A stretch of 64,000 nt of DNA from Fibrobacter sp. UWR2 (GTDB lineage Bacteria > Fibrobacterota > Fibrobacteria > Fibrobacterales > Fibrobacteraceae), in the NCBI RefSeq assembly GCF_002210285.1, contig NZ_MWQE01000001.1:124001-188000 (forward strand). The letters run 5' to 3'. The stretch's first letter is position 1; the number at the start of each line of letters is the position of its first letter. Shown one piece after another: positions 59,389 through 64,000 of the stretch. The position numbers and the translations under genes are program-made. Below the pieces are notes generated by a model. The model was not told the DNA's origin. It saw only the letters and a program-made list of their open reading frames with translations, and made no database searches.

Positions 59389-61167
59389 ATGAAAAATCTA
59401 TTCTCTACTGCTACTAAAACCTTGGCCGTCGCACTCGCTGCTTCGACCCTTTCTTTCGCTGGTCCCGGCTTGGCTGATGGAGCTGCCAAGTTTGTCGGTA
59501 ACATTACGACACGTGGTCAGGTCCGTAGTGACTTTACCGAATTGTGGAACCAGATTACTGCCGAAAACGAATGTAAGTGGGCTTCTATTGAAGGAACCCG
59601 CGGCCGTTACAACTGGAGCGGTTGCGATGCTGCCTTTAACTGGGCAAAGAACAACGGTGGTCACTTCAAGTTCCACGCCCTGGTTTGGGGTTCCCAATAC
59701 CCGAACTGGTTGAACAATCTCAGTGCCGACGAAACCAAGAAGGCGATTACCGCTTGGATGGATGCTGTCAAGGAACATTACCCCGATCTCGAAATGATCG
59801 ACGTGGTGAACGAAGCCATCAAGTCGGGTGGTAAGTACCATTCCAATTACGGCCCGCAGGGTGGCAACAATATTATTGCAGCCCTCGGTGGCGATAACGG
59901 CAATTACGAATTCGTGCAAACGGCATTCAAGATGGCCCGTGAACGTTGGCCGGATGCAATCCTCATTTATAACGACTATAACACGGTTCAGTGGCAGAAG
60001 AACGAAGGTATCGACCTCATTCAGAAGTTGAAGAAGGCTGGTACTCCGGTGGATGCCTACGGCCTGCAGGCTCACGACATGATGAGCCAGGGCGGTGGCC
60101 AGGGCGGTACCGGCGGTGGCGGCTCCTGTTTGAACATCTCCACGCTCAAGAGCACCATCGAAGAAATCTGGAACAAGACCCAGATTCCGCTGTTCATCTC
60201 TGAATACGATATTTTCACAAGCGATGATAACGTCCAGAAGAAGTGCTACTCCGAACAGATCTCCTACTTCATGGAGAACGAGAATATTGCGGGTATTACC
60301 ATTTGGGGCTATATCTACGGTGCAACGTGGAACGACGGTACATCGGGTATCATCAAGGACAACAAGGACCGTGCGGCCATGACATGGCTCAAGGAATACC
60401 TGAAGAGCAACAAGGGCGTCAATACGACAGGCCTTCCGACGGGTGAACTCACTCAGGTTGAACCTGAACCGCAGAAGCCGTTCAAGGGTCAGGCGTTTGA
60501 TTTGTCGGGCAAGATTGAAGCTGAAGACTTTGATATCCCGGGAAAGGGTAAGGGCAATAATTCATATTCTGTATCTGGCGATTGTGATGATACCTGGAAT
60601 ACGGAATATAGAAAGGGAACATCTGTAAAAATTGGTGAAAAGAATGGCGGTCTTGTTCTCGGTTGCAACCCTACAGGAAACTACTTCCAGTATACCATTA
60701 ACCCTGCTTCTGCTGGCACGTTTAAAATAAAGGCCGCAGTTGCTGCAGATGGTGAGGGAGCTGTGGTATTCAAGGTCGGTGACAAGGTCGTATCTGATTC
60801 GTTGAAATACACTGGTTCTTCCTGGACTTCTTTTGATGAAGTTTCCGGTTCGATTACGCTTGAAAAGGGCGAACAGATCCTCACTATGGAAATTGCCAAG
60901 GGCTATATCGACGTCGACTGGTTCCAGATTTCTGCTGATGGTGACGAACCGCAGTTCGTGCAGCAGAACCTCATGCTCGACAACAATGTCCGTCAGGATT
61001 ACCACGTGTTCGACCAGAACGGTGTGCACATGGGTGTGCTCTCTGCCTATGGTTTCGATGCCGCCAAGGAAATCCTCCGGAACTCCGGCGACGTGAAGGC
61101 ATCCGGTATCTACTACCTGCGCAACGTCAAGACTGGCAAAATGCAGAGCGTGCGCGTGGTCCGCTAA
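59389..61167 (+). CDS. Secreted GH10 endoxylanase with a divergent CBM6 (copy 2)
   Basis: A 592-residue xylanase. The signal peptide ends STLSFA (about residue 23). The GH10 motifs are FKFHALVWGSQYP, MIDVVNEAI and FISEYDIFT. The CBM6 at about 370-520 differs clearly from those of copies 1 and 3 (GNYFQYTINP, GYIDVDWFQI), and the DNA under it is AT-richer than the rest of the gene, suggesting that this module came from elsewhere. The basic tail is KMQSVRVVR. The ATG at 59389 follows AAGGATGTGG; the GTG at 59383 is less likely. Confidence 0.92.
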   Translation: MKNLFSTATKTLAVALAASTLSFAGPGLADGAAKFVGNITTRGQVRSDFTELWNQITAENECKWASIEGTRGRYNWSGCDAAFNWAKNNGGHFKFHALVWGSQYPNWLNNLSADETKKAITAWMDAVKEHYPDLEMIDVVNEAIKSGGKYHSNYGPQGGNNIIAALGGDNGNYEFVQTAFKMARERWPDAILIYNDYNTVQWQKNEGIDLIQKLKKAGTPVDAYGLQAHDMMSQGGGQGGTGGGGSCLNISTLKSTIEEIWNKTQIPLFISEYDIFTSDDNVQKKCYSEQISYFMENENIAGITIWGYIYGATWNDGTSGIIKDNKDRAAMTWLKEYLKSNKGVNTTGLPTGELTQVEPEPQKPFKGQAFDLSGKIEAEDFDIPGKGKGNNSYSVSGDCDDTWNTEYRKGTSVKIGEKNGGLVLGCNPTGNYFQYTINPASAGTFKIKAAVAADGEGAVVFKVGDKVVSDSLKYTGSSWTSFDEVSGSITLEKGEQILTMEIAKGYIDVDWFQISADGDEPQFVQQNLMLDNNVRQDYHVFDQNGVHMGVLSAYGFDAAKEILRNSGDVKASGIYYLRNVKTGKMQSVRVVR

Positions 61168-61201
61168 TCATCGACCAGTAAAGTTCATCCTTTAGAGACG
61201 G

Positions 61202-61233
61202 GTCCCGAAACGAGAGTTTCGGGGCTCTTTTTT
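61202..61233 (+). terminator. Terminator after GH10 copy 2
   Basis: GTCCCGAAAC - GAGA - GTTTCGGGGC followed by a long T run, 35 bases after the stop. Confidence 0.92.
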
Positions 61234-61242
61234 TTAGCCTCA

Positions 61243-61257
61243 TGGATAATCTATCCA
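61243..61257 (+). promoter_or_regulatory. Dyad TGGAT-AATCT-ATCCA upstream of GH10 copy 3
   Basis: Perfectly symmetric five-base arms; with flanks it reads ATGGATA-ATC-TATCCAT (61242-61258). It lies about 62 bases before TATAGG (61312-61317) and 85 bases before the ATG. Confidence 0.5.
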
Positions 61258-61341
61258 TAGAAACACCGTTCCTACATCCAATATTTGGCGTTTTTCAAGG
61301 TAATTTTGGGGTATAGGTGAAACAAAAAAAGGATGTTGGTT

Positions 61342-63225
61342 ATGAAAAAGATTTCTCTTTCTCTTGCTGTCGCCGCCATTGCAGGCTTTGCCACCATGGC
61401 AAATGCCGCTCTCGCCGATGGTGGCGCTAAATTCCTGGGCAATATTACTACGGGCGGCCAGATCCGTAGCGACTTTGCTCAATATTGGAACCAGATTACT
61501 CCCGAAAACGGCTGTAAGTGGGGTTCCATCCATTCCCTTTCCAACGGCAACAGCGGTACAAGCAAGTTCGCCTGGGACAACTTCGACAAGTGCGAAAGCG
61601 CCTACAAGTGGGCCAAGGAAAAACCGGGTGAACGCCATTTCAAGTTCCACGCTCTCGTTTGGGGTTCCCAGTACCCGAACTTCCTCTGCAAGAAGAAGAA
61701 TCCGGGCATTACCGTAGAGCTCACGAAGCAGTACATCACCGAATGGTTTGATGCCGTCGCGGCCAAGTTCCCGGACCTTGAATACATCGACGTGGTGAAC
61801 GAGGCCATTTGGGCCGGTGACAACTACCACTCCGGTTACGGCAAGCCCGCTGCAGGTGCCGAAGGCCACAGCACCGACGATACCGAATGCGGCGGCTCCT
61901 ACATTATCGAGGCCCTCGGTGGCGACCGTGTGGTGAATGGCAAACACCAGTACGACTTTATCACGAACGCCTTCAAGATGGCCCGCGAACGCTGGCCGAA
62001 GGCAGTGCTTATTTACAACGACTACAACACGCTTTCCTGGCAGATCAACGAAGGTATCGAACTCATCCAGACCATTGTCAAGAACGGCGCTCCGGTCGAT
62101 GCTTACGGCCAGCAGGCTCACGACTGCAAGGGCATGAGCAAGTCTGATTTCGAAAGCAAGATGACTCGAATCCATAACGAGACGGGCCTTCCGCTCCTCG
62201 TTTCGGAATACGATATCGGCGAAGCCGACGATACCAAGCAGAAAAATGACTATGCAAACCAGGTTCCCTTCATGTGGGAAACTCCGTGGGTTGCAGGCAT
62301 TACCATTTGGGGCTATATCAACGGCTCTACCTGGGTGGCAAACACCGGCCTCATCGAAAAGGATGGCCGCAAGCGCGCTTCCATGAACTGGCTCGAAGAC
62401 TATTTCGCGCAAAACCTCAACAAGGGCCAGAACGATGTGACCTTCACGCCGGTTGAACCTGAACCGCAGCTCCCGTTCAAGGGCCAGCCGATTGATATTC
62501 CGGGTAAGGTCGAAGCCGAAGATTTCGATATCCCGGGCAAGGGCGTCAACGAAGACGGCACGAGCAACCAGTCCTATAGCGACGATTCCGAAAACCACGG
62601 CGATAGCGACTACCGCAAGGATACCGGCGTCGACCTCTACAAGAAGGCGACCGGCGTGATTGTGGGCTACAACAGCGAAGGCGACTGGCTCGAATGGACC
62701 GTGAACGTGAAGGAAGCGGGCGACTACACGATGTTTGCCGCCGTGGCTGCCGCGGGTTCTACCTCCAGCTTCCAGCTTTCCCTCGATGGTAAGGCTCTTA
62801 CCGAAAAGATATCTGTCCCCGCCGCCAAGGAAGGCGAAGAGAACTACGATGACTACAACAAGGTCAAAGCTAACGTGACTCTCCCGGAAGGCAAGCATGT
62901 CCTGCGTATGGACGTGACCGGCGCCTGGTTCGACGTGGACTACTTCACCTTCGTGAAGGGCAAGGACGCAACCGATCCCGAACCGATTGTCGGTGACGAT
63001 GACCCGGGCACGATTTCCATTGCAAATGTCAAGTTTGACGCGGGCAAGCTCCAGGATTACTATGTATTCGACCAGAACGGCGTACGCCTCGGCCTGATGA
63101 GCGCCTACGGGTTTAACGCTGCTGCCGACATGCTCCGCGCTTCCAGCATGGTGAAGGCGTCCGGCGTGTACTACCTGCGCAACCGCTTTACCGGCGCAAT
63201 GCAGAACGTCCGCGTTGTCCGCTAG
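61342..63225 (+). CDS. Secreted GH10 endoxylanase with CBM6 (copy 3)
   Basis: A 627-residue xylanase. The signal peptide ends MANAALA (about residue 22). The GH10 motifs are FKFHALVWGSQYP, YIDVVNEAIW and LLVSEYDIGE. A loop insert after WGSIHSLSNGN distinguishes it from copies 1 and 2. The CBM6 at about 380-545 is close to that of copy 1 (GDWLEWTVNV, GAWFDVDYFTF). The C-terminal module ends GAMQNVRVVR. The ATG at 61342 follows AAAGGATG; the frame start at 61333 adds three residues without support. Confidence 0.93.
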   Translation: MKKISLSLAVAAIAGFATMANAALADGGAKFLGNITTGGQIRSDFAQYWNQITPENGCKWGSIHSLSNGNSGTSKFAWDNFDKCESAYKWAKEKPGERHFKFHALVWGSQYPNFLCKKKNPGITVELTKQYITEWFDAVAAKFPDLEYIDVVNEAIWAGDNYHSGYGKPAAGAEGHSTDDTECGGSYIIEALGGDRVVNGKHQYDFITNAFKMARERWPKAVLIYNDYNTLSWQINEGIELIQTIVKNGAPVDAYGQQAHDCKGMSKSDFESKMTRIHNETGLPLLVSEYDIGEADDTKQKNDYANQVPFMWETPWVAGITIWGYINGSTWVANTGLIEKDGRKRASMNWLEDYFAQNLNKGQNDVTFTPVEPEPQLPFKGQPIDIPGKVEAEDFDIPGKGVNEDGTSNQSYSDDSENHGDSDYRKDTGVDLYKKATGVIVGYNSEGDWLEWTVNVKEAGDYTMFAAVAAAGSTSSFQLSLDGKALTEKISVPAAKEGEENYDDYNKVKANVTLPEGKHVLRMDVTGAWFDVDYFTFVKGKDATDPEPIVGDDDPGTISIANVKFDAGKLQDYYVFDQNGVRLGLMSAYGFNAAADMLRASSMVKASGVYYLRNRFTGAMQNVRVVR

Positions 63226-63253
63226 TAAGAACTGTTATCCATACACCTTAAGC

Positions 63254-63284
63254 GCCCCGAAGTCTGGCTTCGGGGGCTTTTTTT
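63254..63284 (+). terminator. Terminator after GH10 copy 3
   Basis: GCCCCGAAG - TCTGG - CTTCGGGGGC followed by T7, 28 bases after the stop. It closes the xylanase block ahead of the acyltransferase. Confidence 0.92.
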
Positions 63285-63297
63285 CTACATTTGGGGT

Positions 63298-64000
63298 ATG
63301 AAGGCAAGTTATTTCCCCGCAATCGATGGGCTGCGGCTCCTTGCGAGCATCAATATCGTGATGCTCCACCTGGGCAGTTCGAATGCGCTCGCCTACATGG
63401 CGGACTACAAGTGGCTCATGCCCATCGTATCGGCGCCCGCCTTTGCGGCCGGCATTTTCTACGTGTTTGCGGGGTTCCTTTTTGCAAGCAAGTTCAGCGA
63501 TCCGGAACGCCGCATTCCGGTAATCCCGTTCATGTTCGCCCGCATAGCTAAGCTCTACCGCCTGCACTTCTTCATGACGCTTTTGATGTTCGTGGTGCTC
63601 GTGTTCAAGTTCAGCGGCTATACGCACTTGCCTGCTTTCAGTGAAATCGGCGACTGCGCCTCGAAGGGCCTCTCTGCGATGGTTCACCCCTGGCGGAGCC
63701 TGCTCTTGCACCTCACACTCACGTGGTCCATTGTGCCCGATCTGGGCATGAAGCTGAACGAACCCAGCTGGTCCTTGACGAGTTTCTTCCTGTGCTATGC
63801 GATTACGCCGTGGTTTAGCCGCTGGCTGTTCAGGCGCAGCCGCCGTACGCTCTGGATTTTGTTCGGGGCCGTGTTCGTCCCTGGAATCCTCTGGGCGGTG
63901 ACCTTCGGGCTTACGGGCGACCTCTGGTTCGCCGGTTATGCCGAAAAATACAGGTTCTTCCACATGTTCGCGCCGGTACGTGTGTTCGAGTACATCTTCG
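63298..64000 (+). CDS. Acyltransferase family 3 membrane protein (partial)
   Basis: The gene runs off the right edge; 234 codons are visible. The start reads MKASYFPAIDGLRLLASINI, the typical opening of acyltransferase-3 proteins (xFxxIDGLRxxA), followed by MLHLG with the conserved histidine and several membrane segments. WSLTSFFLCYAI (Trp-Ser-Leu) also fits. These enzymes move acetyl or other acyl groups onto surface sugars. Only a short gap and the xylanase terminator separate it from the preceding gene; no role in xylan use is implied. Confidence 0.85.
   Translation, partial: MKASYFPAIDGLRLLASINIVMLHLGSSNALAYMADYKWLMPIVSAPAFAAGIFYVFAGFLFASKFSDPERRIPVIPFMFARIAKLYRLHFFMTLLMFVVLVFKFSGYTHLPAFSEIGDCASKGLSAMVHPWRSLLLHLTLTWSIVPDLGMKLNEPSWSLTSFFLCYAITPWFSRWLFRRSRRTLWILFGAVFVPGILWAVTFGLTGDLWFAGYAEKYRFFHMFAPVRVFEYIF

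Overview
The window is chromosomal DNA of a Fibrobacter-type bacterium (Fibrobacter succinogenes or a close relative). Evidence for this is a dense set of secreted plant-cell-wall enzymes carrying CBM6 modules and short basic C-terminal tails (three GH43, one GH30, three GH10, one GH8 and a CE1-type esterase), a TIGR02147-family protein, LL-diaminopimelate aminotransferase for lysine synthesis, and Ser-rich linkers. No rRNA, intact tRNA, CRISPR array or insertion sequence was seen. Both edges cut a gene.

Layout. 1-6042 (mostly minus): a sigma-54 activator, dapF-dapL, a BASS transporter and a GH8 enzyme. 6043-10830: an AT-rich island with a calpain-type cysteine protease followed by a 1028-residue Fn3-like/propeller-like protein, neither with a signal peptide. 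10874-22085: pgi, a small HD hydrolase, an ECF sigma/anti-sigma/metal-binding operon, a RelA/SpoT-type synthetase, two SpoIIE phosphatase plus STAS modules, and a PAS-HD-GYP protein. 22248-33889: a TIGR02147 protein with a lipoprotein, then three GH43 enzymes and one GH30. 33976-40504: DUF167, DivIVA, a GGDEF gene split by a stop codon, rpmH-rnpA-yidD-yidC, and two envelope proteins. 40663-51026 (all minus): a housekeeping run of rgpF-like, rnr, plsC, pyrC, mlaF, mlaE, engB, recR, EAL-HDOD, hisG and hisE. 51119-55310: two paralogous lipoproteins and trpBA behind a leader-peptide attenuator. 55423-64000: a secreted esterase, three GH10 xylanases and the start of an acyltransferase.

How it works together. 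The GH43, GH30, GH10 and esterase genes form a xylan-degrading locus split in two by about 22 kb of housekeeping genes. Several members share a dyad, TGGAY-N5-RTCMA, about 51-62 bases ahead of a -10-like element. The same dyad lies in front of the TIGR02147 gene, whose N-terminus looks like a helix-turn-helix, so this protein is a candidate regulator of the locus. The trpBA operon carries a textbook attenuator: a short peptide with three consecutive Trp codons and mutually exclusive hairpins. The most unusual protein content is the calpain / Fn3-propeller pair in the AT-rich island.
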